Source of the DNA: Cinclus cinclus
Lineage: Eukaryota; Chordata; Aves; Passeriformes; Cinclidae
Assembly: GCF_963662255.1 (NCBI RefSeq)
Contig: NC_085067.1
Location: 10,045,648-10,109,647, forward strand
Length of the DNA: 64,000 nucleotides
Direction of reading: 5' to 3'
The stretch's first letter is position 1. Each line of letters begins with the position of its first letter. The translations under genes and the position numbers were made by a program. The notes beneath the pieces are model-generated. The model worked only from the letters and a program-made list of their open reading frames with translations. It made no database searches and was not told where the DNA came from. Shown here piece by piece: positions 10,395 through 22,450 of the stretch.

Positions 10395-11820
10395 AACTTC
10401 ACAGGATCTGAGGAAATTATCAAACATCTCTACTGGAGCCCCTCTGTCCTTTAAGTCCCTCAGCTCCTGCAGTTTTCAGAGCAGCTGTGTGGATCTGGCT
10501 GCTCTGGTTCCATGACAACCACACAGAACAGATCCACGGATTGTACAGACACATCCCTGGGGGAGGGAATTTCGGATTTCCATGGGGGCTGCAAGGCTCC
10601 AGCAGAGCCAAGAAGGGTGGACATGGGGGCTTTGTCCATCCCACAATGAGCAGAGGAGCTGCAGAGCTCCTCACTCTGGCACACCTTGGCTTGTCCTGCA
10701 AGGGCACGGAACAGCTCCACAGGACTGGTTTGCTTCCCATTAAGAATAAATCTGTAAACTCCCAGTGTCTGACCAGGAGACAGGGACTGAGGGAATCTGC
10801 TGGGACCTGTCCCTGCTCCAGCACAAGCACTCAAACAAGGAGGAAAAGTCCAAGGAAAACAGGGACTGCAGTAAGAAATAAATCCCCATCAGACACCTGC
10901 CAGCTCCATATTGACTCCGGGGAGCTGCAGGATGCCCAGGGACCAGCCCTGTCACCAGATGTCCCCAGGGGAGGGCCCTGCAGGGGCTGTGAAGGGGATG
11001 TGCCACCAGCATGGCCACCAGAGCCCCCAGAGCCTCCAGCCCTCTCTGAGATCCCCTCCTGGGCACCCAAAGCCATTTTTCAGGTCTGTGCAGACTCCGG
11101 TCCCTCCCCAGCTGTGAGCAGCTGGTCCCTCTGTCCCACAGATCAAGAGCAGTGGGACCAACCCCAGACTCCCCAGGACTTCCAACATCTCTGCTGGAAA
11201 GGGCAGGGAGCTCTGGGTGCAGCTCACACCCCTTGGGGAGCACCAGCAGCTCATTAAAGTAGGGTGCTTCCTGGGGCACACACACCCTGGGAAGACAAAA
11301 TGATCCCAGGGCTGCCTTTCAGGAAGAAATAAAATTAATGCAAACAAAGCGCAGGGCATGAGGAGCATCCCAGCCCACAGCATGGATGGTTTCCAGAGAG
11401 GGGACTGCAGCTCAGTCCTTTGTGCTGTCCCTTCAGCAGGGCTGCACTTCAGCAAAGGCAGGGTTGGACTTTATTTGGTATAATTTGATATAATTTGGTG
11501 TGATTTGATGAACCTCTTGCTGCTCCTGAGCTGCAGATCTGACAGGCTGCAGCAGCAGCTGTAATTACTCCTCATTTCTGCAGTGAGAACACAGAATGGG
11601 ATAAAATGTGATAATCCTCATTGTCCAAATGAGAGCAGACATGGAGAGAGTGGCCCCTATAAATCCAGACAAGTCTCATCAAATCCATCCTGCTGCCCAA
11701 AATTCCCAGCTCAGCAACACATTTAAAGGACAACTAGGCTGGAATGTAGATGGATCATTTCTCACTCTGAAAAATCACTTTGATATCAAAGGACAAACCC
11801 CAAATCCATCATAACCCATC

Positions 11821-11970
11821 TGCCCCTGGATCCCTGGAACTGCCCAAGGCCAAGCTGGACGGGGCTTGGAGCAACCTGGGATAGTGGAAGGTCCCCGCCC
11901 ATGCCAGGGGATGAAGTGAGATGAGGTCTAAGATTATTTCCAACCTAAACCTGGATTCTGGGATTCTCTG
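11821..11970 (+). mobile_element. CR1 LINE 3' fragment
   Basis: Starts TGCCCCTGGATCCCTGGAAC, continues through CTTGGAGCAACCTGGGATAG and ends with the tail GGATTCTGGGATTCTCTGA. Confidence 0.9.
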
Positions 11971-12234
11971 ACTTTTATGATCTCTGATTTTAACCCAGAA
12001 ATGGTTCCTGGTTCCCTTCTAGCAGCCTGGACTCTTTTATACTGAAACACATTTTATATTGAGATATAAAATGAAATATTTTATCCAGCTTTTTTCATGC
12101 TGAAACACAAGGAAACATTAAAAAAAATAAACAGAAGGAAAGTGAGAGAGAAAATAAGGAATAAAAGTGTTTCCAGCTTCGGAATGTCACCATTGTCCCA
12201 CACAGGGCAGCTCAAGCTGTGCTTGTGGACAGAA

Positions 12235-12345
12235 GCCAACATTTCATTGATCAAAGCTTGGACAGGATGATCTTGGAAGCCTTTTCCAACCTTACTGATA
12301 CTGAGATTTGTCCAGCCTTAATGATCCTGTGATCCTGGGATTTGT
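12235..12345 (+). mobile_element. Probable CR1 LINE 3' tail fragment
   Basis: GGACAGGATGATCTTGGAAG, then CTTTTCCAACCTTACTGATA and repeated TGATCCTGTGATCCTGGGA resemble a CR1 end with expanded tail octamers. Confidence 0.6.
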
Positions 12346-12724
12346 CCATGCCTAAGAACAAGGAATTTGCCTTCTGCCTGCCCCAGGGGAAAGCTGAACA
12401 CTTCATTTTTGAAGGAGATATTTTCTCTGTCTCCAGAAGTCCGAGCTGATGTCCTTCGAACGTTCCCATCCCTGTCCCCAGCTCTGGTGTCCCTTCCCTC
12501 ACCAAGAGCCAAAGCAATGTCCCCAGGGAAGTCATGGTCAGCAGGACAGCATCCTGGAGGGACACATTGACCTGTGACACCACACAGCCATGGCACTGTC
12601 ACCTTTTCCCTTTCCAAAGAGAATCTGGGACATTCTGGGATGTGTCACCTGTAGTGGCAAAATTGGAGATGTGACATCCTCAGGAGCAATGAAAAACTGG
12701 GGAGGAATCTCGGTTTGAATTTCT

Positions 12725-12855
12725 GGAATAGTCCTGGAATTACTGAGGTTGGAAAAGACATCCAAGGTCATCAGGTCCAACCTTGGACCAAGTGGCCCCA
12801 TGGCCACCAAACCACAGCACCAAGCGCCACTTCTGCCTGGGTTTGAACATCCAGA
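12725..12855 (-). mobile_element. CR1 LINE 3' fragment (reverse)
   Basis: GAGGTTGGAAAAGACATCC, AAGGTCATCAGGTCCAACC and a stretch ending AGCACCAAGCGCCACTTC are the reverse of the CR1 3' end of another subfamily. It abuts the plus-strand copy at 12885-13092, giving a head-to-head arrangement. Confidence 0.8.
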
Positions 12856-12884
12856 ACAGCCTCAGGTTGTTCTGGAAACAACCA

Positions 12885-13092
12885 GCAGAGGTTGGATATT
12901 GGGAACATTTCTCCATGGAAAGACTGGTCAGGCATTGACACTGCCCAGGGGTGGAGTCCCCATCCCTGGAGGGTTTAACAGCCCTGTAGATGTGGCACTT
13001 GGGGACACAGGGCAGTGGTGACCTTGGCAGTGCTGGGGGTGGTTGGACTCAATGATCTCAGAGATCCTTTCCAACCTCAATGATTCCATGAC
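12885..13092 (+). mobile_element. CR1 LINE 3' fragment
   Basis: GAGGTTGGATATTGGGAAC, CCATCCCTGGAGGGTTTAAC, GTGGTTGGACTCAATGATC and CCTTTCCAACCTCAATGATT give a sense CR1 end. Confidence 0.87.
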
Positions 13093-14087
13093 TTCTTTAG
13101 AATTTAAAGTTGAGATTCTCCCGTTTTTCATTGCTCTCAAGGATGTCCCAGAGGTATCAGGAAGGTCCCTGGTGAAACCAGCTCAACTTTTGCATCATCA
13201 AAATACTCCCAATTCTCATCCCAATAAATAATTTGGCATCCAAGGCTGGATTTCCCCCCTTCTTGCGGTACCCTGGAGTTATTTTTCCAGCTGCTCCTCT
13301 AATTACTGCACCAAGTGCTCATTTTATTCCTCAGATAAAAATCCCAATTAAACAATTTGTGACACTTAAGTCACACATTCATCTCTTTTATGGCAAATCC
13401 TGCTTAAAGAGGAGGAATCCCAGATAAGGCCACACATTCCATGTGCCACTTCCCAGTATTTTTATCAGCATTGTTGCCAATTGGAAGAATTTACAAACAA
13501 TTCCTTTTACCAGTACAGAAATGTATAAAATATTTCACTTTCCCTATGCTGGCAGAACATTCCAGGTCATTCCCCAGATTCCAGAGAGAAGCATGGGCCC
13601 CTCTCACCATTTGTGTCCATGAAATGCAGAGTTATGGCTGAAAATCAGGGAAATCCATGGGATAAAGGTCAGATTTGACCTCTGAGAGTATTTCCAGACC
13701 AAAATACTGGCTCCCTACAAGGCACAAGCCCCAGAGGGGTGCCCAGGTCCCCCAGCAACCTCTGTGGGAACAGTCCTACACTTCCAAACAAAGCTTTGGG
13801 ATAATGGGAATCTTGGAACCCCCAGCCCTCACATCACTTCCTAAAGAGAAACATTTTCCCCCAGTAAATCCCTTTTCTTTCTGTCCTGTTCTGGCATTTC
13901 CCATCCCAGCAGTGCCACAACATCTCCTGGAGTCCACAAAAGGAGGGTTCTGATGATTTATTAAGGTTTCTCTGGAGATCTTGAAATATTCAAAGGAGAT
14001 TCCCATTTTTCTCCATACCTTGGGAAAATGTATGATTTTCCCTGTGGCAGCTGCATTTCTTCACCTGGGTGAAGCACACCTGGTAGA

Positions 14088-14175
14088 ATCCCAGAATCAT
14101 GGAATACCTGGAGTTGGAAGGGACCTACAGGGATCAGGGAGTCCAACTCCTGCCCTGCATAGACACCCCAACACC
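14088..14175 (-). mobile_element. CR1 LINE 3' fragment (reverse)
   Basis: AGAATCCCAGAATCATGGAA followed by GAGTTGGAAGGGACCTACAG and GGAGTCCAACTCCTGCCC is a reverse CR1 3' end. Confidence 0.85.
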
Positions 14176-14705
14176 CCCACCCTGGGCCTGAAGCACTGTG
14201 CAAGCTCTAGCAAAGCTTTGGAAGAAGAGCTGGAGAAGGGATTTGTAGGGATACAGAGGATCCCCAGCCCTGCTGCTCTCCTGCCTCCAGGGAAGAGTGG
14301 AGGAATAGGACATTCCCAGGAAACCAGGGCATGCAGAGGGGGTGAGCGCAGAGCCACTCCCTGCACTCCTGGGCAGCCTGGCAGTGCCAGGCTGGTGGCT
14401 GGTGACACGTCCCTCTGCTGGCCTGTCCCCTCTGCAGGAAGGCTGGTGACAGGTTCCTGTGCAGGGAACTGCTGGCATCCCTCAGCAGCCATGGAGGCAT
14501 CAGAGGTGACGCCTGTGAAGGGCTCCTGGCCCAAATCCCAGCTGTGCCAAGGCGGGTCTTGCTCAAGTTCCAGCAGCGTTCTTTCCCTAACCCCATTTCT
14601 ACTCCAAGAGTGATAAATTATGGAGCATCCCTTCCATGCTGCTCCCATGGGAGCTCTGAAAGTATCACTGAGCAGCTACACACGGTGGCCCTGGAAGCAG
14701 CTGTC

Positions 14706-14885
14706 CCTGTGTCATTCATTGCCGGTGTCACTCCCTATGCCATTCCCTCTGCCATTCCCTGTGTCACTCCCTGTGCCACTCCCGGTGTTATTCCCTACAT
14801 CATTCCCAGTGTTATTCCCTGTGCCACTCCCAATGTCATTCCCTGTGCCATTTGTGGTGTTATTCTCTGTGCCACTCTCTGTGCT
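14706..14885. repeat. 12-bp minisatellite, about 15 units
   Basis: Units of the form CACTCCCTGTGC or YATTCCCWGTGT, with substitutions but little length change. The unit is four codons long, so open frames run through it on the plus strand; I do not regard them as coding. Confidence 0.92.
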
Positions 14886-17029
14886 GGCTGGGTGGCAGGA
14901 GGTGACATCCAGGTGTGAAATGCTCTTGCCAGGTCACTTTCTGCTCAGCCCCAGCACACTCTGCAGATGCTCGTCTGAGATCCCCATGTCCAGCCTGGCA
15001 ACCTTGCTGCCTCCATCCCCATCCCTACAGAAAACAGGGAAATCCAGCCCAGCCCAGCTCCAGCTGCTGGCTTTTGTGACCCCTCAGTGAAATCAGCCGT
15101 ACCAGATGTGCAGCCCCTCTGCCACCCTGGAATTTGCTGATGAAAACTGGATGTTGGGGCTGTTCAGGCTGGCTCAGGTTTAATCCCAAGCCCTGCCAAC
15201 TTTCTTACCTCATTTTCAGGCACTGGCAGCAGTTTTGATGAGAAAGAAGGAATGGATGTCTGGCTGCTCCACCTGTCAGCACATCATAACTCATGGCACA
15301 GGCCAGAGATGTGCAGAGGATTTCACCTCCCCCCTGGCTCTCCTGACCACTGGAGACTCCTCCCTGAGTGTGACCTTTCATCCATGTGAGCTTCCAACCA
15401 TCTAAGGCCAAGCAAAAACCTGGAAAAACTCAGCAACCCTCCCCAGGAATATATGGGAAGGTGGTTATATGGAACATATGGTCCAGGTATTCCTGGGACC
15501 ACTGGGCACAACCAGTAGTCCTGCCCTGCTTCTGACTGCTGTCCTTTCCCAGTGGGAGGGGAAGGAGGAGGCTGTTGCTGCTTCTCACTCCACAGTTCAA
15601 GTTAAATCCCAGGAAAAGGTGAATAATCCATTGGAGAAAAGGTAGCCCTAATAACATAAAATCAAGCTGCACAGCACTAACTCAATTTGCAGGCAAGGTA
15701 AATCTTTCACAGAACGTTCCTCTCTTTGCTCAGTGCCTCAGGAATTTCTCATTCCCTGAGTTTTTTTAAATCCATGGCCCATTTGGCCTTCCCCTGCCAC
15801 AGCCTCCCTTCAGCCCCCAAACCTCTGCTCCAACACTGCACCAGTACAACCAGTTTGGAGCTGTAAGATCAGCTCCCATCCCTGCAGAAAGCACACAGAG
15901 CTCCCTGGAGGGCCTCAGCAGGAATTTACCACTTCCATCACTCCAGGTTTAACCCCACTCCCCACCTCAGGTACCTCCACACCAGCAGTCTGCACAGAAT
16001 GGTGCCAAAGTGCCAGAGTCAGGGAACGACTGGAGATGAATCAGAACTGGGAGCCAAGTCCCAGCACTCTTTTTCCAAAAAAGCTCAGAATTTCGGGCAA
16101 AGACCCCAGGAGCTGGCAGCACACTAAGCCTGGCTTTGCCAAACCTGAGCCCGAGTCCCTCTCTGCCAGGAAAGGCCAGCACAGCAGAGCAAAGGGCAAA
16201 CAACTTTTGGACAAAACCCTTTAAAAAGTGATGGATAGATTCCTTCCCCCCCCCCCCCCTCCCTTTTCTTTATGGAATGAGATCATTCCTACAGCGGATC
16301 TCCTCTCCCTGCCAGGTTTTGCAGCCCTTTCTCTGCTGGACACCCTGGGCAGGCTGACAGCCCTGCCCTGCCCCGGTGACAATTGTCCCGTGTCTCTCCC
16401 AGGGACATCGGGAATTCAGGAATCCCCAGCGGGGCAGGGGAGATTCACTGCCCCATCTCCCCGGGCTCTGCTCTCCAGTCTCCCCAAGAATTCCAGCATC
16501 TCCCTGTCTCTCCTGGATCCCTGCAGCCACCGGACTCTGCTCTGGCAGGACTTCAGAATTTCCACCCTGCCACACCCCGAGACAAGGCTGGATCTGCACC
16601 CCAGCTTCCCCCACGCTCCTGGCAGCAGCAAGGTCTCCCCTCCTGCCCTGCCGAGGACATTTTTAAGGAATTGCTCGTTGTGCTCAGCTCTGAGTGAGCT
16701 CTGCAGCAGCTGAAATTCCTCTCAGGCTCCAGCATCCCCATCCTGCATATCCCTCTCCCCGCTAATGCGGGTTCTGTTGCTTTTATTCCCTCAGTAATTG
16801 TTTGATGAGCTCTCCCAGCAGGACTTGTCTCGGAAACATTCCACCCCTCAAAATTTCTCGCAGAGCAATCAACACCTCATTAGAACAGCTCCCAGCACAG
16901 CAGCTCCGGCCTGGGACAGGGCAGCTCTGCTGGGTGGGAATCCTGCTCCTGTCCCAGGAAGTGTCACCGACCAGGGGCTGCCCCGGAATGCAAAGGGAAA
17001 GGTTCAAAGAGCCTGGCAAAGATTATCTG

Positions 17030-17118
17030 GGCAGGGTGGGATTCCTGGAGGATCTGGGCCGGTCCAGGAGCTGGACTAGATGATCCTGGGGGTCCCTTCC
17101 AACTCGGGATATTCCATG
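17030..17118 (+). mobile_element. CR1-like 3' end fragment
   Basis: GGAGCTGGACTAGATGATCC, GGGGGTCCCTTCCAACTC and GGGATATTCCATGATGG are a typical CR1 3' end of the subfamily whose tail reads GATATTCYATGAT. Confidence 0.75.
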
Positions 17119-17129
17119 ATGGTGATGGC

Positions 17130-17490
17130 ATCAAAGGAATTGCTTCCATCACCTTCAACCTGGCTCAGCTTCTGACATCTGACTTGGGTTTGTTTTTCAC
17201 CTGTGGAATTTCTCCCTCCAGTCTGGGACAGCCCCTCTCCACTCATTTGAGGGGAGACTCAGCTCCTCATGCGGGACAGCTCTGATCTCTGCTCTGTGTG
17301 ACAGGGACAGGACTCAGGGAATGACTAAAGCTGTGCCAAGGGAGTTTAGGTTGGAGATCAGGAAAGTTCTTCCCCCAGAGGGTGCTGGGCACTGCCCAGG
17401 CTTCCCAGGAAATGGGCACGGCCCCGAGGCTGCCAGAGCTCCAGGAGCTGCCAGGGATGCACAGGGAGGCATCGTTGAGATTTGTGAATT
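17130..17490 (+). mobile_element. CR1-like repeat, left copy flanking the EF-hand 1 exon
   Basis: Contains GTGTGACAGGGACAGGACTC, TTCTTCCCCCAGAGGGTGCT, ATGGGCACGGCCCCGAGGCT and AGAGCTCCAGGAGCTGCCAG, matching the copy at 18450-18855 at a constant offset of about 1,302 bp. Similarity extends left of the usual CR1 part (TGGCTCAGCTTCTGACATCT). The 3' tail is missing. Whether the pair is two insertions of one family or a local duplication is open. Confidence 0.8.
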
Positions 17491-17750
17491 TTGCGAGAGC
17501 TGCTCTGTCTTCATTTGGCTGTATCCCACAAGGGATGATCCATGTCCCTTCTATGGATTGCCTGATCCCCAGGATTACCCACAGCAGGTTCACATCTCAC
17601 CTTGCTCTTTCCTTTTGTCTGGGGAAATCGAAGTTCCCCAGCTCCCTCTCCACCCTTCCCTTGGTGAGCAGGAATTGCTGGATCTGGGTCCAAGCACTGG
17701 GAAAGCCCCTGTGAATCCCCAGGAGAGAGCAGACCCCGGTGAGGACTCAC

Positions 17751-17894
17751 CATCCATGTCCAGGCGCTGCATGATGATGGCCAGCTCCACCTCACTGGGC
17801 ATGTAGCCCAGGGAGCGCATGGCCATGCCCAGCTCCTGCTTGGAGATGAAGCCATTCCCGTCCCGGTCCAGCACTCGGAAAGCCTCACGGATCT
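17751..17894 (-). CDS. CALN1: CALN1 exon encoding EF-hand 1 and the start of EF-hand 2
   Basis: This 144-bp exon continues calneuron-1. With the G left from the previous exon it reads EIREAFRVLDRDGNG, then FISKQELGMAMRSLGY, then MPSEVELAIIMQRLDMD. The first loop, DRDGNGFISKQE, has Asp, Asp, Asn and the closing Glu in the calcium-binding positions, so EF-hand 1 should be functional. The second loop starts DMDG at the 3' edge and is finished by the next exon. The acceptor is a long pyrimidine tract ending CCCTCCAG (just above 17894) and the donor is GTGAGTCC (17750 downward). Both flanking introns are phase 1, so the exon is symmetric and its loss would keep the reading frame while removing EF-hand 1. 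Related repeats lie on both sides (17130-17490 and 18450-18855). The call rests on full-length match to the remembered family sequence. Confidence 0.96.
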
Positions 17895-18104
17895 CTGGAG
17901 GGAAGGGAGAAAGGAGGAGCTGTTATGGTGGAGGACTCCGTGGATGCTGAACACAAAAGCAGCAGCTGTTTCCTTTTCCAATGTTAATTGTGAATATTTG
18001 CTCATCCTGGGGCAGTACGATCAGGATGTATTAACGCACACCCACAAACCTCTGTGCAGTCCCACGGTTCCTGTGCACACGGGATATTCCGGGATCAGAG
18101 ACAT

Positions 18105-18355
18105 AGAACCCTTAGGAAGGCAGGAAAAGCCCTCTCTAAGATTGAGTCCAGCCACTTAACTCAGCACTGCCAAGGCCCCCACTGACCCATGTCTCCAGCT
18201 GCCACATCCCCAGGGTTGTTAACCCATCCAGGGACTCCACCCTGTGCCACCCTTTCAGTGAAGAAATAATTCCCAATATCCAACCTGAACCTCTGCTAGC
18301 ACAACTTGAGTCTGTTTCCTGTCATCCTCTTGCTGTCACCCTGGGTGATTTCTGT
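18105..18355 (-). mobile_element. CR1 LINE fragment (reverse)
   Basis: ATTGAGTCCAGCCACTTAAC, CACTGCCAAGGCCCCCACTG, TTTCAGTGAAGAAATAATTC and CAATATCCAACCTGAACCTC form the reverse of a CR1 body near its 3' end, like the copy at 7996-8288. Confidence 0.88.
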
Positions 18356-18449
18356 CTCTAGATCCTTCTCACAGCTTTTCTCTAATTTATAACGTTTTTA
18401 CAGCACTAAACAGCCTCAGATCAATAAAAATACTGATGGAACATAAGGA

Positions 18450-18855
18450 ATCACTTCCATCAATCATCCTCAGCCTGGTTCAGCTCCTGATTATCTGACT
18501 TTGGTTTGGTTTTTAACTTTTAACTGCTCCAGCCTGTGGCAGCCCCTCTCCACTTGTGTGGGAGAAGACACCGAGGGGCAGCTCTGGTCTCTGCTCTGTG
18601 TGACAGGGACAGGACCCAGGGAAGGCTGGAGCTGTGCCAGAGCAGGGTCAGGTTGGGTTTTAGGGAAGGGTTCTTCCCCCAGAGGGTGCTGGGCACTGCC
18701 CAAGCTCCCCAGGGAATGGGCACGGCCCCGAGGCTGCCAGAGCTCCAGGAGCTGCCAGGGATGCCCAGGGAGGGATTGTTGGGGTGTCTGTGCCCGGCCA
18801 GGGGGTGGATGATTCTTGAGGGTCCCTTCCAGTCAGGATATTCCACGATTCTGTA
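18450..18855 (+). mobile_element. CR1-like repeat, right copy flanking the EF-hand 1 exon
   Basis: Longer partner of 17130-17490. Shared phrases include TCAGCTCCTGATTATCTGAC, GTGTGACAGGGACAGGACCC and ATGGGCACGGCCCCGAGGCT. This copy keeps its 3' end (GGGTCCCTTCCAGTCAGGAT then ATTCCACGATTCTGTAA). Confidence 0.85.
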
Positions 18856-19603
18856 ATCCACCACCTCAATGTCTCTGCTCATAGACCTCTCAACTCCCAG
18901 TCCCAAACTCCCCAGATCTGCTTGCTGGAAATATCAGAGAAATTTGAACCTTCCAGCAGCTGGGAGCCTGTTTCACTTGAAACCATGGAGGTGAGTAGGG
19001 AAAGAGGTGCCAATTCCTCAGTTTTGGTGAAGCAGTCCCCGTGCTTGGAGAGGGAATCAGGGGATGTTCCATCATCTCCCTCTGGGAATGGGGATGTAGG
19101 GAGCACCCCAGGGCCCCCTGCAAGTGCTCAGAGAAGTTTCACCTTCATTTAAAGCATTTCACTGGAGAAGCGGGAGGGAAAATTCAGCAGGTTGGGGATT
19201 TTTTTTTTGTTTGTTTTTATGTTTTTTTGTTTTGTTTTGTTTTTTGGGAAAAGAAACCCAAACTCATTAAAAATTTCTCCATTCTCCATCAGGAATTGGA
19301 GGATGGAAAATGTTTCGCCTGCCTGGAGTAGTTCAGGCTTTAAAGAAAATATTTCCAGTCCTCCACGGGCTGCCAGAGTCACCCCCCTCCTGTCCCCAGG
19401 AGTCAGGGGCCACCAGACCGTGCAGAGGGGCTGCAGGAAACCTTTGGATGTTCCTGGGAGAAAGGCAGGAGTATCAGAGCCCACCAAGGAATGGTTTTTG
19501 TGGTCTTTACTAAGCTTTATTTAAAGCTTTACAAATCAGAATCTGCTTCTAAAGCCTCTCACCCAGGTTCAGCCCCTGCCTGCCCCCACCAGACTGCTCC
19601 TGT

Positions 19604-19677
19604 TTCCATGGGCAGGATCCTGTTCCCATTTCCGTGGGCAGGATTCTGTTCCCATTTCCATGGGCAGGATTCTGCCT
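19604..19677. repeat. 26-bp tandem repeat, about 3 copies
   Basis: TTCCATGGGCAGGATYCTGT units begin at 19604, 19630 and 19656 with only single-base changes. Confidence 0.93.
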
Positions 19678-21248
19678 GGGTAAATCCCTGGGCAGGGGCC
19701 AGGCCACTGCAGACTGCTGCTGACCCCCCAGCTGTGCTCATCTCCATGAGATGGGATCAGTTTTCATCCAGCCCAAGAGCCCAGAGGGAAGGGCCCATTC
19801 TTTCCAGGGAATATTGGGCCACATCTCCGATCTCTACACTCTGGGCTCGGCTTTGCATCAGCTGTGACTTCCTGAAGCTGAATTCTCTTTGTCTCCCTGC
19901 CTGGCTGGGCTGCTGGGAGGGAAAGGTGGGGAGGCTGCTCAAAGCATCAGTTCATAATTCCAGGAGCCTTTGGAGTAGGAATGAATCTCTGAATACCATC
20001 AGACTCTGCCAGCTGCAGGGAAATCTCCTTCCATGTGTGGTCCTGAGAGCTCAGTGCAGTAAATATTACACCCAAATCAACTGATGGGAAAACAAACTCC
20101 TGACAGCTGAAGGCAGAAGAAGGCGAGTCATTGCAGGGAACCCGAGAGGATTTTAGGAAGCAAAACATGAATCTGGAAAAGTTTATATGTGAGTGAGACT
20201 GATCCAAATGCCAGGGGTAAATGCCAGGGATAAAGCACAGCTGTCCAGGGCTCTGCTGTGGAATATCCACACAGCAGCTCCAGCTGAGGGCCCTCTCCAG
20301 GCACACCCATCCCCAAAGCTGCTTTAACAGCACTCAACCTTTGAGCCTTGGGCAGAGCAGAACTCCCCCCATCCCCCCTCTCCATTTGGGGCCTTCTCTT
20401 CCTCTCAAAGACCTGAACTTTTGACCAAGCCTGACATATCCTTCCCAAATCCATTCCCATCACCAAGTGGAGCCTTTTCCTCTCCCCACTCTATAAATAC
20501 CACTTGTGCAGAGGTAGATGTGAGCTATTTATAGGCTGAACACACTGTACAGGGAGCAGTGTGACCTCAGGCGGTGCCTCCTCTTTATCTTGCCATGGAA
20601 CAGCTCCTCCTCACCCCCTTCTCTTCCTAGGGGTTATTCCCAGGCTCCTGCAGGTGCTGCCCATCCTGAGCACCCTCCGTGCTCCCAAACCCCACTCCAG
20701 GGCCCTGTGGCCCCTGGGTGCCCCTCACCTTCCTCTCCAGCTGTTGCATTTCATTACCCAAAGCTAAAAATACAGCAGCACTTTCCCCAGATGACTTTCC
20801 CCACCAAGTCACCATGGCAACAGATGCTCCCAGCTCAGAGCTGCGAGAGGATGTGGTCCATGGAGTCAATCTCTCCGCAGACAGTGCTGGGGCTTCATAG
20901 AAGCTTTGGGGTCTTTCCCATTCCAGCAGCTCCACAGGGATGCTTTGCTGATCCGAAAAAGCAGAGCCCTGTTCTGTCTTTAAGGAACGCAGGGGAGAGG
21001 GTGCTGAGGTGCTGCTGACCCAGGAGCTGCCCTCTCCCCATGCCCAGCCTGGATGGCAGCAAGGAAAACCAAGCACGTGGATTCCCCTCCCTGAGGGGTC
21101 AGAAATCCCAATATTTATTCCTCTTTTCCTAAGTAGTGTGTTCATTTACTCCCAAATGTGGGAGCTGACACAGAACTGTATTAGAGGATAAGAGGGGGGA
21201 AAAGAAGAAATCCCAGGAAGTCAGAAAACAGGAGGTTCATGCTGCCCC

Positions 21249-21350
21249 ATGGAATCACAGAGTCCTGGAGTGATTTGGGTTGGAAGGGACCAAGGCTCAT
21301 CTTGTTCCAGTATCCCAGGCTGCTCCAAGCCCCATCCAACCCTGGCCACC
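21249..21350 (-). mobile_element. CR1 LINE 3' fragment (reverse)
   Basis: ATGGAATCACAGAGTCCTGG, TTTGGGTTGGAAGGGACC and CCAGGCTGCTCCAAGCCCC mark a reverse CR1 end. Confidence 0.85.
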
Positions 21351-21884
21351 AAATCATCCTGATTAACACCTTTGTTAACGACCTCAAAGAGGCGGCCACA
21401 ACATGAATTAAATTCCCGAATGATCTAAGGCTGGGAAGAATTGGAAGGATAAAAGTCCAGCAAGGAGAAAGGAACAGTCAGGCTTTGGGGGCAGAAGGGG
21501 CTGAGGAAGCAGGAGCAGAGCCGGGTCTAAAAGGTTTCCCAGGAAAGTTTATCCTGAGTTTCAACCTGGGTGCGAAGATTTCTGTTCCACAGGAGCCCAG
21601 AGCACAGCGCTCCCCTCCCAGAGTTGTTTGAGCATTCCAGAGCCGTGTAGGGAAGAATGTGTTTACTTTTAATTCATTCCCTCTCTCCTCCCATTGAACA
21701 GCTGCACTTTACAGCTTCCCGATTATCGTCCAATCACCCCCCCCCCCCCCCACCCCTCCGCCCTCCTCCGGGAGAAGGAGGGAAGAACCTGGGAAAAAGA
21801 GAATTTTCATTACCTTTCTGAAGGGCACAAACAGTGCTGCCAGAGCCGGCCCTGACATCCGGCCTGGCAAGTGCTTAACTCCCT

Positions 21885-22078
21885 AAAATCCATCCTCATC
21901 ACCCCTGCTGCTGCTCCTGCTCCAGCCCTTCCCTCCCCAGCCGAACTCTCCAAAATCCATCCTCATCACCCCTGCTGCTGCTCCTGCTCCAGCCCTTCCC
22001 TCCCCAGCCGAACTCTCCAAAATCCATCCTCATCACCCCTGCTGCTGCTCCTGCTCCAGCCCTTCCCTCCCCAGCCCT
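21885..22078. repeat. 67-bp tandem repeat, 2.9 copies
   Basis: Copies begin with AAAATCCATCCTCATCACCC at 21885, 21952 and 22019 and are virtually identical, which suggests a young expansion. Each holds a CTGCTGCTGCTCCTGCTCC stretch. Confidence 0.97.
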
Positions 22079-22079
22079 C

Positions 22080-22450
22080 CCCGTGCTCCTGCCCGACCTT
22101 CCCGCTCATCTCGTCTCCCTGCTCAGGTTTATTCCCAGTGATCTCTTCGGGCAAACACCGTAATTCTATTGTGTCTCCTGGAGGAGGAGGAATAACGATT
22201 GCCAGGAGAATTAATTCCATTACATCCCCTGGCCGTGTAAATCCCACCCTAAAAGTGTGATTGCCCCGCAGCCAGCCCGCCCGAGCGCTCAGCGATCCCC
22301 GCCAGTCCCGCACGGTGCAGTCATTAGTGAGATAAGAGCCAAGATAACACCGCCCCAAACCTCCCCCCACTCACCGCAGTCCTTAATTGCACCTTTGGGC
22401 CCCCAAGTACGAAGGGAACGATCGGAAAGCTGCAAACAGCTCGTCCTTGG
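22080..22450. promoter_or_regulatory. CpG-dense block (candidate regulatory DNA)
   Basis: I count about 24 CpG in 370 bases, with TAATTC-type homeodomain-like sites nearby (22160, 22210) and GAGATAAGAG at about 22330. No exon recognised. The CpG density and lack of repeats make it a candidate conserved element; this is inference. Confidence 0.3.

Larger units (their letters stand above)
2819..17750 (-). other. CALN1: CALN1 intron of 14,932 bp (phase 1)
   Basis: The intron lies between the exons at 17751-17894 and 2706-2818, with GT at 17750-17749 and AG at 2820-2819. It holds CR1 fragments, several minisatellites and a CpG-dense block, listed separately. I see nothing recognisable in 3046-4072, 5641-6689, 6986-7744, 8289-9095, 9656-9984, 10395-11820, 11971-12234, 13093-14087, 14176-14705 and 14886-17029 apart from short homopolymers, such as C14 at 16246-16259. 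Confidence 0.9.

Noticed and set aside
10487..11257. 256-codon open frame on the plus strand
   Set aside because: No family resemblance; it starts just after a CR1 end and is matched by open frames on the opposite strand.
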